The notes: generated by a model not told the origin, from the sequence alone. A DNA stretch of 64,000 bases from an uncultured Clostridia bacterium (GCA_934182605.1 CAKPRQ010000006.1:35948-99947), one strand, 5' to 3'. Positions 53,222-62,453 are shown, counted from the first letter of the stretch. Program-made: numbers and translations.

Positions 53222-53443
53222 TTAATTTTCAAATTTTTCCTCTATAATTTCTCCATTCTTATCTACTAAAACATTTATCTTCTTCTCTGCCTTTTCCAAA
53301 TAATCTGTACACTTCTTAGATAATTCCATACCATCCTCAAATTTTTTTATAGCATCCTCTAAATTTAATTTTCCATTTTCAAGTTCTTGTGCTATCTTTT
53401 CTAATTCAGCTACAGCTTCTTCAAAATTAAAATCTTGTTCCAT
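53222..53443 (-). CDS. xseB: Exodeoxyribonuclease VII small subunit
   Basis: The ATG at 53443 (MEQDFNFEEAVAELEKIAQE) has AAAGG upstream; the longer TTG start touches that site. The 73 residues show the family pattern LEDAIKKFEDGMELSKKC. It forms a complex with XseA, encoded 56 bp upstream. Confidence 0.95.
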   Translation of the reverse strand: MEQDFNFEEAVAELEKIAQELENGKLNLEDAIKKFEDGMELSKKCTDYLEKAEKKINVLVDKNGEIIEEKFEN

Positions 53444-53499
53444 TACTTTCAAAACCTTTCTGTTAATATGTTCTTTAGTTTTGTATTACTTATTCTATA

Positions 53500-54705
53500 T
53501 TATTTATTTTCTAAAATTTCTTCTATATTAGCTACTATTTTTCCATCAGAAAAAGTAATATTTATTTCATCATTAACTTTTATATCATTAACTGATTTTA
53601 CTATATTTCCTTTATTCTCTGCCACTACATACCCTCTTGTTAATATTTTTAAAGGACTCAAAGAGTCTATTTTAGTTATTAATTCTATTGTTTTTACTCT
53701 TAATTCTTTCTCCTTTTTAATTATTGAAATTTCTATATTTTTCATAACCTTATCTAATCTCACATATTCATCTTGTATTCTCTGCAAAGGATTTGTATAG
53801 GCTCTTCTATTCATAACTTTTTCATGTCTCAACTTCATAAATTCAACTTTCTTATCTAAAGCTAATTTATATCTCTTATTATAATTCATTAATCTTTCAT
53901 TAATATCTCTTATATCTTTAACGGCAAGTTCCGCCGCTGCTGAAGGCGTTGGTGCTCTCAAATCTGCAACAAAATCTGCTATAGTAAAGTCTGTTTCATG
54001 ACCTACAGCAGATATAATAGGTATATTAGAGTTGTATATAGCTTCTGCTACTATCTCCTCATTAAATGGCCATAAGTCCTCTAAAGAACCGCCACCTCTA
54101 GCTAATATTATTACATCTGCTAAATTATTTTCATTCATAACTTTTATTGCTCTGGCGATTTCATTTTCAGCTCCATTTCCTTGCACAGGAACAGGCAATA
54201 ACCTGATATATACATTAGGATTTCTTCTTGTAGAAACATTTATAATATCTCTAATAACTGCACCAGTACTAGAAGTTAAAACTCCTATCACTTTTGGCAT
54301 AAATGGAATTCTTTTTTTATGTATTTGGTCGAAAAAGCCTCTTTTTTCTAGTTTATTTTTTAATTCCTCATACTTTTGATATAAATCGCCTAAACCATCT
54401 TCCTCCATTGCTTTACAATAAATCTGGTAAACTCCATCTCTTTCAAAAACAGCAACCGTTCCAAAAGCTCTTACTTTCATACCATCTTTTGGAGTAAAAT
54501 TTAATTTTTCAGTTGATGATTTAAACATTATACATTTTATAAGTGATTTTTCATCTTTTAATGTAAAATACATATGCCCTGTATAATGATGTTTAAAATT
54601 AGAAATTTCACCTTTTACATACACATTATTCAAAAATTCGTCTTGATTTATTTTATCTTTTATATAAAGATTTAATTCAGTTACACTTATAGGTTTTATA
54701 TTCAT
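53500..54705 (-). CDS. xseA: Exodeoxyribonuclease VII large subunit
   Basis: It degrades single-stranded DNA. The start at 54705 (MNIKPISVTELNLYIKDK) is preferred over an in-frame GTG at 54714. An N-terminal OB fold (about 1-100) and the catalytic domain with GGGSLEDLWPFNEE, VGHETDFTIADFVADLRAPTPSAAAE are clear. A coiled coil (about 260-350) follows. The order nusB-xseA-xseB is typical of Firmicutes. Confidence 0.96.
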   Translation of the reverse strand: MNIKPISVTELNLYIKDKINQDEFLNNVYVKGEISNFKHHYTGHMYFTLKDEKSLIKCIMFKSSTEKLNFTPKDGMKVRAFGTVAVFERDGVYQIYCKAMEEDGLGDLYQKYEELKNKLEKRGFFDQIHKKRIPFMPKVIGVLTSSTGAVIRDIINVSTRRNPNVYIRLLPVPVQGNGAENEIARAIKVMNENNLADVIILARGGGSLEDLWPFNEEIVAEAIYNSNIPIISAVGHETDFTIADFVADLRAPTPSAAAELAVKDIRDINERLMNYNKRYKLALDKKVEFMKLRHEKVMNRRAYTNPLQRIQDEYVRLDKVMKNIEISIIKKEKELRVKTIELITKIDSLSPLKILTRGYVVAENKGNIVKSVNDIKVNDEINITFSDGKIVANIEEILENK

Positions 54706-54724
54706 AGCTTTCACTTTCTAAAAA

Positions 54725-55141
54725 TTATTTTATACTTAATTTATAATTTTTAACCACATTTGCTAAGACTCCGTTTATAAAACTTGGAGCTGAGACTTCA
54801 CTATATCTCTTAGCCAGTTCAACTACTTCATTTATTACTATTTTAAAATCTATTTTTTTATATAATATTTCATATATAGCTAATTTTAATAAAGTTTTAT
54901 TTACTTTAGAAACTCTATCATATTTCCAAGAATCAATTAGGTGAGCAGATATAATATTTATTATTTCTTCTTTTCTAGTTGATACTCCATTTATTATATC
55001 TAATATATATTCTTTTACTTCTTCATCTTCTATATTATTATTATCAAAAAACATTTTTATATGTTCTTCAGATATATCGTTTTGTACTTCCACCTCATAT
55101 AAACATTTAAATGCATTTTCTCGCATTATAGTTCTATTCAT
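54725..55141 (-). CDS. nusB: Transcription antitermination factor NusB
   Basis: NusB binds boxA with S10 in rRNA antitermination. The start at 55141 (MNRTIMRENAFKCLYEVEVQ) fits homologues; the longer reading frame begins with an unsupported ATG at 55162. The core has NKTLLKLAIYEILYKKIDFKIVINEVVELAKRYS. About 138 residues, normal. Confidence 0.93.
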   Translation of the reverse strand: MNRTIMRENAFKCLYEVEVQNDISEEHIKMFFDNNNIEDEEVKEYILDIINGVSTRKEEIINIISAHLIDSWKYDRVSKVNKTLLKLAIYEILYKKIDFKIVINEVVELAKRYSEVSAPSFINGVLANVVKNYKLSIK

Positions 55142-55270
55142 TTTTATAATTAACCCCCACATATATTATTACTTTTAAAATAATTATATTGCACTATTTA
55201 TTTAAAACTCGAAAAATATGAAACGACCTTTATTTAATAGGCCGTTCCAAGTCCTAAACAAATAAAAACT

Positions 55271-55474
55271 TTATAATTTATCTATAAATCTTTTAACTTT
55301 TTCCTTCACCATACTCTTATTATGTTGAACATAATTTCCTAAGAACACACCTATACAAATCATAATAATCCATATTACTAATTCATATAATCTTGTTACT
55401 AAAATTAATATAGCAATTATTGCTCCAATTATTGCTCCAGCATAATCTCTCAAAAATTGTTTGAAACTATCCAT
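55271..55474 (-). CDS. DUF2273 small membrane protein
   Basis: The 67 residues start MDSFKQFLRDYAGAIIGAII, with two hydrophobic stretches (about 12-27 and 31-48) and a basic tail. DUF2273 proteins regularly occur with AmaP and Asp23, as here. Confidence 0.88.
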   Translation of the reverse strand: MDSFKQFLRDYAGAIIGAIIAILILVTRLYELVIWIIMICIGVFLGNYVQHNKSMVKEKVKRFIDKL

Positions 55475-55501
55475 TCTTTAAAACCTCCTACCTTAAAGCA
55501 A

Positions 55502-56059
55502 TTACTTAATACTATCCACAGTTTTTTTCTCTTCAAGAATTCCTCTTATACTTATATTAACATTTTTTACTTCCAAATCAGAAGCTTTCTTTATAGTTTC
55601 TTTTACTTGATTTTGTATAGCATTTGACAATTCTTTTATAACCACATTTTCACCAACACTAATAGATACATTTACATTTAATTTAGAATCTTCGTCTAAT
55701 TCTGTTCTTATAGCATTCATGTGAACATTTTCAAAACCTTTTAAAACACTATTTACTAAATTTTCTAAAGTTTCTTTTGAAATTAATAATTTTCCCTTTT
55801 CATTTTCTAACAACACACCTGTTTTTCTAGCTTCTTTCTTGCTAGGTCCTCCAAAAACAGCTAATAATGCAAATATTATTACTAAAATACTAATACCTAA
55901 TAATGCAAACCTTAAATTTGCATTCTCGATCACATGATTATGCAAATCAACTACAAATTGTATGTCTGCCCAGCCTATTAGTATTGTGCTATACACTAAA
56001 GCTAAAGCTATCAAAAAGAACGAAAATATTGTTAATGTTATTTCTTTTAATAAGTTCAT
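55502..56059 (-). CDS. amaP: Alkaline shock response membrane anchor protein AmaP
   Basis: Two N-terminal membrane helices (about 10-30 and 50-70) precede an Asp23-like cytosolic domain (about 95-185, KLLISKETLENLVNSVLKGF). In Staphylococcus AmaP anchors Asp23 at the membrane. Gene neighbours DUF2273 and Asp23 support the call. Confidence 0.9.
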   Translation of the reverse strand: MNLLKEITLTIFSFFLIALALVYSTILIGWADIQFVVDLHNHVIENANLRFALLGISILVIIFALLAVFGGPSKKEARKTGVLLENEKGKLLISKETLENLVNSVLKGFENVHMNAIRTELDEDSKLNVNVSISVGENVVIKELSNAIQNQVKETIKKASDLEVKNVNISIRGILEEKKTVDSIK

Positions 56060-56098
56060 ACTTATTACCTCTTTTCTTCACTAATTTTCAATTTTTAA

Positions 56099-56554
56099 TT
56101 ATTGTTGAACTTCGCCTGATACTGCTTGTGCATCTTTATTTTGATCATCTATATCTGTTTTAACACCTTGAACATGAACATTAACAGCAGAAACTTTTAA
56201 CCCAGTCATTGTTTCAACTGATTTTTTTACTCTATTTTGAATTTCAAATGCTACATCAGGAATTCTTACTCCGTATTCTACTATAATATTAACATCAATT
56301 TTTGTATCCTTTTCATCTGATTCTACTTTAATTCCCTTTGCCATATTTTTCTTGCCACTTAAAACTTCTGATATTCCTCCAGCAAAACCGCCAGACATTC
56401 CACTTACACCTTTAACTTCAGAAACTGCAATTCCTGCAATAACAGCCACAACATCATCTGATATTTTTATTCCACTTTCTTCTCCACCTTGCATATTTGT
56501 TTGAGCAACTTCTACCTCATTATTTTTTTGTTCTTCTAAATTTTGATTTTCCAT
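56099..56554 (-). CDS. asp23: Asp23/Gls24 family envelope stress protein
   Basis: The 151 residues contain the Asp23 core (about 28-135: ISDDVVAVIAGIAVSEVKGV, then VEYGVRIPDVAFEIQNRVKK). Both ends are Glu/Gln-rich. It forms membrane-linked filaments through AmaP in related bacteria. Confidence 0.92.
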   Translation of the reverse strand: MENQNLEEQKNNEVEVAQTNMQGGEESGIKISDDVVAVIAGIAVSEVKGVSGMSGGFAGGISEVLSGKKNMAKGIKVESDEKDTKIDVNIIVEYGVRIPDVAFEIQNRVKKSVETMTGLKVSAVNVHVQGVKTDIDDQNKDAQAVSGEVQQ

Positions 56555-56661
56555 AAAAACCTCCTAATTAATTTTATTTATTTTTTTATTTTTGATGTTA
56601 ATAGTATATCAATTTATTTAAATTTTTACAACACTTTTTTTAAATTTTTTTATAAATTTTT

Positions 56662-56827
56662 GATACAAGGTTACAATTCAGGTGGAGAACATATAACTTT
56701 TTCAAAATCGTGATATATAGCTATTTGCGAGTCAAGACCCGGATTGTGTTACCCTAGCTATGTTTTGACTAAAAATAGCTATATATCACGATTTTATAAA
56801 TTACCACCTGAATTGTAACGATACAAG
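56662..56827. mobile_element. Intact palindromic MITE, family A, copy 3, with 8-bp target duplication
   Basis: The 150-bp element (56670-56819) has perfect 16-bp terminal inverted repeats GTTACAATTCAGGTGG/CCACCTGAATTGTAAC. Perfect 8-bp direct repeats GATACAAG flank it (56662-56669 and 56820-56827). Inside are the long stem with AATCGTGATATATAGCTATT and an inner stem-loop. It encodes nothing, so it would need a transposase elsewhere. The duplication proves it moved as a unit. Confidence 0.9.
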
Positions 56828-56830
56828 ATG

Positions 56831-57184
56831 TCACATTTCAGTATAGGTATTAACAAACACACTTCTTCCAATATTATAAAAGAATTTTAAGTTTTCAAAC
56901 TTTTGAGTTTCCAATAACTTTTCTTGTAATTCTACATATATATTTCCATCTATACCTATAATATATTCCTCATCTTTTAAGTTCTTATCCTCTATTACAT
57001 TACTTATTTCCTCCACTATATTTTCATTATACTTTAAGATTATACTATTTTCATAATTCAAGAATACTTCATATGAATCATACCAAGAATTTTGATTATT
57101 GCCAATTATATATATTAAATTCTTATTTTGTTCTATATTTTTTATTTCATATTCATCATTTGATATATACCAAATTCCTAAAAA
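56831..57184 (-). pseudogene. N-terminally truncated gene of unknown function
   Basis: The reading frame is open from 57184 to 56831 (GIWYISNDEYEIKN at the start, FENLKFFYNIGRSVFVNTYT at the end) but has no ATG. A TTG at 57061 with weak context is the only late start. It seems to be the C-terminal part of a larger protein cut off just before the cotJC terminator. I do not recognise it. Confidence 0.45.
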
Positions 57185-57190
57185 TTATAG

Positions 57191-57226
57191 AAAAAACACA
57201 TTACTTGTATAAGTAATATGTTTTTT
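57191..57226 (-). terminator. Terminator behind the cotJC fragment
   Basis: A 16-bp stem AAAAAACATATTACTT/AAGTAATGTGTTTTTT with one mismatch lies just past the stop at 57234. Confidence 0.8.
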
Positions 57227-57233
57227 ATTTTAA

Positions 57234-57476
57234 TTATTCACAATCTAAATTGCAACCGCAATCACAGTTTGAATTCATATAAAATTTTTTCTCTGCTAAT
57301 TTTTCTTGAACTCCTCTTAAAGCCTCTCCAAATCTTTGGAAGTGTACTATTTCTCTTTCTCTTAAAAATCTTAATGGATCTAATACATCCGGATCATCTG
57401 CACATAGATTTATTAATTTTTCATACGTTGCTCTAGCTTTTTGCTCCATAGGGACTTTTAAGTGCAACTGTTGCAA
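57234..57476 (-). pseudogene. cotJC: C-terminal fragment of spore coat manganese catalase CotJC, cut by a mobile element
   Basis: From MEQKARATYEKLI to EALRGVQEKLAEKKFY the sequence matches the last third of CotJC (PDVLDPLRFLREREIVHFQR is diagnostic), followed by a Cys-rich tail (NCDCGCNLDCE). The first nine codons (MQQLHLKVP) come from the element boundary. The N-terminal two thirds are not in this window. CotJC is an inner spore coat protein. Confidence 0.85.
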
Positions 57477-57498
57477 TTAAAAATAATTCCCATAAAGT

Positions 57499-59022
57499 CT
57501 ATACTTTAAAAGTAATTTCAACAGTTTGATTTTTTCCAATTTCAATTTTTTCTATTAATTTTTTCAAAATTTTATTATCAAAATTTTTACAATTTTCAAA
57601 TTCTAAAATTATTTTTTTTATATCGTTCTTCGTTTCAAATATATTCTCTAATTTTTCTAATCTAGTAAGTTGCTTTTTTAATTCTGAAATATTTTTCTTA
57701 TAATTATCATATTCTAGCAAAAATTCCTTTTTCAATATGCAGCCTTCTACTTTTTTGCTATATAACGTCTTAAACTCACTTTCTAACCTAGAAATTTCAT
57801 TTTTTACTTTTTTATAATCATTTAACTTTACATTCTGTTTTTCTTTTAAATTTTGTACGTTCTGTGTATATTTTCCCACTTTTAATTGTTTTAAATGATT
57901 TGATAATGCGTTTAAAACGATTTCATTAAGTTCTTTTTCCATTATTTTATTGAATGCATTACAAATTTCCCTGTGCCTATAATGTTCACCACAAATGAAA
58001 TAACCTTTGTCATTTTTCTTTCCTGTTATTTTACCCTCCTTATCGATTCTAACTGGAGCAGAATTTTTATATGTCATTTTTCTTCCACAATGTTTACAAT
58101 AACTTAAACCCTTAAGTAAGTAAAGATATGTTTTAGGATTACTTTTTACTTTATTTTTCTTAATTTCTTGAACTCTATTAAAATCTTCTTGAGAAATTAT
58201 TGCTGTATGGGTATTTTCCAAAATTTTATATTTATATTTTGAAGTAGTCTTTCTTTTTTTTAATTTAAAATTGTTTTCATATTTATTTAAAACCAAATTC
58301 CCAGCATATATAGGATTTGTTAATATTCTATTTACCATAGATTTAGTCCAATATTCTCCTTTATTCTTTAAATTCAAATATTGCGAAGGAGTTCTTATCT
58401 TTTTTATATTCAACTCTTCAGCAATTTCTTTTGGCTTTTCTCCATTCAAAAATAGATTATATATCTCCTCTATAACAGGTGCTACACATTCATCAATTAC
58501 TAATTTATTTTTATCTATAGCACATTTTTTATAACCATATGCTACACTACCCTCTATAAATTTTCCCTGTTCTTTACAATTTCTTTTAACAGCTTTTATT
58601 TTTTTAGAAATATCTTCTAAATAACTTTGATTTATAATTCCTCTCAAAGAAACAATATCATCAATTTCATATCTTTCTCCTGTATCTATATATTCAGTTA
58701 CAGATATTAATCTGACATCATTTTCAGGAAAAAAGACATCTGTGCAATATGATGTAATATTTTTATCTCTTGTAAGTCTACTCATATCTTTAACAATTAC
58801 CATGTTTATTTTATTATTAACAATATCTATTATTAATCTGTTAAGAGCAGGTCTTGATGATAATATTCCAGAATAGCCGTTATCTATATATTCATCAATA
58901 ACATCAAAATTATGATTTTTAGCATATTTCCTAGTAATCTCTCTCTGAGCATCTATACTATTATTAGTTTCATTATCCTCTTTAGAAAGTCTTAAATATA
59001 CTGCTGCTTTATATTCTTTCAT
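57499..59022 (-). CDS. Large serine recombinase 1
   Basis: The 507 residues have an N-terminal resolvase domain (1-140) with the catalytic Ser in AVYLRLSKED and the Arg motif VIVKDMSRLTRDKN. The recombinase domain follows (about 165-270). A zinc ribbon (CKHCGRKMTYKN, then CGEHYRHREIC) and a coiled coil (about 380-460) complete it. It lies at the left end of an element inserted into cotJC and probably performs integration or excision with recombinase 2. Confidence 0.92.
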   Translation of the reverse strand: MKEYKAAVYLRLSKEDNETNNSIDAQREITRKYAKNHNFDVIDEYIDNGYSGILSSRPALNRLIIDIVNNKINMVIVKDMSRLTRDKNITSYCTDVFFPENDVRLISVTEYIDTGERYEIDDIVSLRGIINQSYLEDISKKIKAVKRNCKEQGKFIEGSVAYGYKKCAIDKNKLVIDECVAPVIEEIYNLFLNGEKPKEIAEELNIKKIRTPSQYLNLKNKGEYWTKSMVNRILTNPIYAGNLVLNKYENNFKLKKRKTTSKYKYKILENTHTAIISQEDFNRVQEIKKNKVKSNPKTYLYLLKGLSYCKHCGRKMTYKNSAPVRIDKEGKITGKKNDKGYFICGEHYRHREICNAFNKIMEKELNEIVLNALSNHLKQLKVGKYTQNVQNLKEKQNVKLNDYKKVKNEISRLESEFKTLYSKKVEGCILKKEFLLEYDNYKKNISELKKQLTRLEKLENIFETKNDIKKIILEFENCKNFDNKILKKLIEKIEIGKNQTVEITFKV

Positions 59023-60581
59023 TATACTAACTCCATAATATCATATTTATAATTTATATATATATTATCTTCATTATCTATTTCAACACTATCAATAACA
59101 TCAGCTAATTGTTCCTTTCCCCAGTTATTTACATTTGAAACTTTTTCAGCTATTTTTTTTAAATCCACTTGTGATATAATAGTTTTTTTGCTCATCTTTT
59201 CTTTTATACTTTCTATTTTTTCATTTATTCTTTTTCTTTTAATCAGTTCTTGATCATACATTGTTTTGAAATCACATTCTTGTAAAATACCATTTGCATA
59301 ATCCTGATATAGTGATGAAATGAATTTACTACATTTTTCTAATTGTTTTTCGTTAGTTTTTAGCTCCTGCTCATATTGCTTAATATTTTTACCTTGATAA
59401 CTTTTTTCAATCAGTTCTGAAATGCTCTTACAATCAACTATTGTACTAACCTTTTTTTCAAGATTATCTAGTACAATTTTTGTTACTAAACTTAAGTCAA
59501 TCCCTTTATATTTCCTTATACAATAACCTTTTTTATGCAAACTACTAGAACAATATAATCTCATAAAGGAAATTGTACTCCCATCTTTTCTATACTTAAC
59601 CTTCAGTTGCATTGGTTCTCCACATTCTTTGCATGCAACAATCCCATTTAATGCCCATTTGTACGTTCGTGGTTTTGCTTTTTGACCCAAATTAATTCGT
59701 CTTTGTACACTATCAAATAGTTCTTGAGAAATAATAGGTTTGTGGGTATTATAGATAATTTTCCATTCAGAACGTGGAATTTGTTTTACCTTCTTTGATT
59801 TATAACTTAAGTTAATAACTTTACCATATTCAGTATGTCCCAAATAAACCTTATTTTTTAATATTTTAGAAATTGTAGAAGTACTCCAGGTAAACTCTCC
59901 ATTCTTATTATTTTCAATTCCATTATAACTTGGACAATATACTTCATTTTCCTTTAATTTTTTTGCTATTTCTCCCATTGTTACTCCGTTGTTATATGTT
60001 TGAAATATCTCCATAACAATATTTGCTTCTTCATTATTTATAATCAACTGATTTTTATTTGTTTCACTCTTCATATAACCATAGGGTGCTTTTGCAGCTA
60101 CATACAATCCTTGTTCTTTCCTTGCCCATAGACCACTTTTTACCTTTCTCGAAATATCTTTACTATACCAATCATTTATTAGAGTTTTAAATTGAATCAT
60201 ATCATTATTCGAATTTTTCAAATAAGTATCAACATTGTCTAAAATAGCAATATATCTAATATCCCTTTCTAGAAAATATATTTCAATTAAATAATTTGCT
60301 TCAAAATTATTCCTACTCAACCTAGATAAATCTTTTGTAATTACAGAATTTACTTTTTTACTTTCTATATCTTCTAACATTCTTTGAAAATTAGGTCTAT
60401 CTGTATTAAGTCCTGTATAACCGTCATCTATGTAAAAATCATATAATTCAAATTCATCCCCTAATTCTTTTATTTTTTCTTCTATAATACTTTTTTGGCT
60501 AATGATACTATCACTTACCTCTTTATCTCCATCCTCAACAGATAATCTTAAATATCCTGCAACTTTATATTTGTTCTTCAC
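59022..60581 (-). CDS. Large serine recombinase 2
   Basis: The 519 residues have the same layout: resolvase domain with catalytic Ser in AGYLRLSVEDGD and VITKDLSRLSRNNFEANYLI, recombinase domain (about 160-275), zinc ribbon (CKECGEPMQLKV and CSSSLHKKGYC), and coiled coil (about 395-470). Its stop overlaps the start of recombinase 1 by one base, so the two are coupled. Tandem large serine recombinases occur at the ends of clostridial conjugative and mobilizable elements. Confidence 0.92.
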   Translation of the reverse strand: MKNKYKVAGYLRLSVEDGDKEVSDSIISQKSIIEEKIKELGDEFELYDFYIDDGYTGLNTDRPNFQRMLEDIESKKVNSVITKDLSRLSRNNFEANYLIEIYFLERDIRYIAILDNVDTYLKNSNNDMIQFKTLINDWYSKDISRKVKSGLWARKEQGLYVAAKAPYGYMKSETNKNQLIINNEEANIVMEIFQTYNNGVTMGEIAKKLKENEVYCPSYNGIENNKNGEFTWSTSTISKILKNKVYLGHTEYGKVINLSYKSKKVKQIPRSEWKIIYNTHKPIISQELFDSVQRRINLGQKAKPRTYKWALNGIVACKECGEPMQLKVKYRKDGSTISFMRLYCSSSLHKKGYCIRKYKGIDLSLVTKIVLDNLEKKVSTIVDCKSISELIEKSYQGKNIKQYEQELKTNEKQLEKCSKFISSLYQDYANGILQECDFKTMYDQELIKRKRINEKIESIKEKMSKKTIISQVDLKKIAEKVSNVNNWGKEQLADVIDSVEIDNEDNIYINYKYDIMELV

Positions 60582-60771
60582 AATAATTACGCCTCCTATT
60601 CGTAAATATTGTCTAAATTGAAGAGCAATGTTACTACAATTAATTATACATCATTTGTAATAACATTGCCAACTTTAGAATTATAAAAATTTTATAATAT
60701 AATAGTGTAAAAAACACGCAGATATCTATACAAAAATTTGATAAATAAATTTTAAATTGTTACATAACAAT

Positions 60772-60939
60772 TTAAAAATCGTTAGTTCCTTTTAATTGCA
60801 ATTCTTGTATCCCATAATTAGCAATTAATTTGATTAAATTTTCCTTACTTATCCTTTCTTTAGTAACTCTTATAATTACATTATATTCTTTATTATCTAT
60901 AGTATAGTTTTCTCGTTTCTCAATTATTGCATTTTCCAT
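60772..60939 (-). CDS. Small TnpW-like transposon protein (55 residues)
   Basis: An ATG preceded by GGGGGG opens a 55-codon frame starting MENAIIEKRENYTIDNKEYN and ending LQLKGTNDF. Small proteins with a YTIGNxxYxV-like strand pattern and a helical end (TnpW type) accompany serine recombinases in Tn4451-like elements. The match is by pattern only. It lies 190 bp upstream of recombinase 2. Confidence 0.45.
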   Translation of the reverse strand: MENAIIEKRENYTIDNKEYNVIIRVTKERISKENLIKLIANYGIQELQLKGTNDF

Positions 60940-60988
60940 ATTACCCCCCATATTAAAAATATGTTATTAAAAAATATAAAATTACTAG

Positions 60989-61104
60989 TTATTTAAAATA
61001 TTTTTCTGATAATTTAACAATTCCTTCTTTACCATATAAAGTTTGCAATGTATCTAATTCCTTTACAAAATTTCCTACATTAACATCTTTTGTATCATCC
61101 AAAA
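60989..61104 (-). pseudogene. C-terminal fragment of an unrecognised mobile-element protein
   Basis: The frame HHVLDDTKDVNVGNFVKELD to KLSEKYFK ends at a stop at 60989 but has no start. The join with the pepD relic is at about 61105. Probably a remnant of the conjugative element. Confidence 0.4.
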
Positions 61105-61668
61105 CATGGTGCTAAAAATATAGATTTTTCTAATTTAAAAAGTACAAGAATAATATCTTTGAATGCATTTTCTGAAAATGTAATTAATTATGGCTGTGCA
61201 TCAAATTTTTCAAGAGTACTTAAGCTTAATAGCTCAAGAGCTACAATTCCCGAAATTGACACTAAATCAAGTTACCAAATATTAATAGATGGTTTTGAAC
61301 GGTGGACATTCTGGAAAAGATATTGACAAAAACCGAGGTAATCCAATTATCGTTTTGGGTAATATTCTTGCTAAATTGAATACTGATAAAGATTTATTTT
61401 TAAATTTTATAGATGGAGGTTCTTGGATAACCGCTATTCCAAGAAGGGTTGAATGCGTAATAACAACTGATTCATTAGACTTGGAAGCATTAAGTGTTTA
61501 TCTACAAGAATTAGAAAATAATTTGCAAGCACAACACTTACAATATGTTTCTATCTCTCCAAATATAGAAAATCCACATAGTCCTTATGAAAGAGTTTCA
61601 ATCTCTTCTATTCAAAAAATGTGGGAATATATTAAAGAGATATCAAAAGATTTAGATAAAACTCATAA
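61105..61668 (+). pseudogene. pepD: Relic of aminoacyl-histidine dipeptidase PepD with a +1 shift at CGG
   Basis: The fragment starts at GAKNIDFSNLKSTRIISL and continues to YQILIDGFE. Frame 0 then reads CGG TGG ACA and soon stops. Skipping the C at 61300 gives GGHSGKDIDKNRGNPIIVLG, the conserved M20 metal-site region, with no residue missing. After ITTDSLDLEAL an internal deletion joins the C-terminal PHSPYERVSISSIQ. Both ends are cut by conjugative-element pieces, but no other stop breaks the frame. Confidence 0.8.
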
Positions 61669-61671
61669 GAT

Positions 61672-62030
61672 AGCACAAATTCAGCTTTATCTTTTGTTGG
61701 ATCTTTTCCTTCTCCATAATCTTTATTTATATCTAACGCATTTATATGATTATTACTATTTGCAGATATTTTTATTACTTCACCACCCAATTTTTTTATA
61801 AGTGCTTTATACTCATTTTCTAGATCTATAATAATTATATCAACATTATTATCTTTTAAAGCTATTTCAAGAATTTCTTGTTTGGCAGTAAATGATTTAC
61901 CACTACCTAATACACCTAAAATAAAAGAATTACCATTAAGTAACTCTTGTCTATCTATCATTATTAAATTTTTTGATATAATATTTTTCCCACAATATAT
62001 ACCATTTGTAATTTCACTTGACAAATACAA
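61672..62030 (-). pseudogene. Fragment of a VirB4/TraE-like conjugation ATPase
   Basis: It retains the Walker A region (FILGVLGSGKSFTAKQEI) and IIIIDLENEYKALIKKLGGE, typical of the VirB4-like ATPase of Tn1549-type conjugative elements. Both the N-terminal half and the C-terminal Walker B part are missing. The last eleven residues of the frame are read from pepD antisense sequence. Confidence 0.75.
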
Positions 62031-62081
62031 GTTTATGTTATAATTATAATTTATATTTGCTATTTAATTCCAAATTTAATC

Positions 62082-62453
62082 TTAATTTATATAATTTTCT
62101 ATTATTTCCATTTGCTCTTCTGAAATTGTTGCCTCTTTAACTCCCTTTACTACACCTTTGCAACTTGTTAAAATGGAATATTTTGTACCATCACTACATT
62201 CTAAACTATAATTTGGAATTCCATCACATAAACCTTCATTATATTCAAAAGAATCAAGCATTTCTTTTAATTCAGAAGCATTATTTATAATTTTAGTCTT
62301 TTTACCTGTTATACCAAATGAAGTAACAATGAAAGAAACTTCTTCAGAAGTATTACCATTATTTGTTTCAATACTATTTTTAATATAAAATCCTCCTAAT
62401 ACAGTAGCAACAATAATTAAAATCACAATAATTAAAATACTTTTCTTATTCAT
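62082..62453 (-). CDS. Membrane-anchored extracytoplasmic protein of unknown function
   Basis: The 123 residues have an N-terminal anchor (about 4-24, ILIIVILIIVATVLGGF) and a compact outer domain with two Cys pairs possible (CDGIPNYSLEC and TSCKG). AAAGGA precedes the ATG. I do not recognise the family. It looks intact among decayed neighbours. Confidence 0.5.
   Translation of the reverse strand: MNKKSILIIVILIIVATVLGGFYIKNSIETNNGNTSEEVSFIVTSFGITGKKTKIINNASELKEMLDSFEYNEGLCDGIPNYSLECSDGTKYSILTSCKGVVKGVKEATISEEQMEIIENYIN

Noticed and set aside
57499..60581. Reading the two recombinases as one frameshifted gene
   Set aside because: Each has a full catalytic domain, recombinase domain, zinc ribbon and coiled coil; they are separate genes overlapping by one base.
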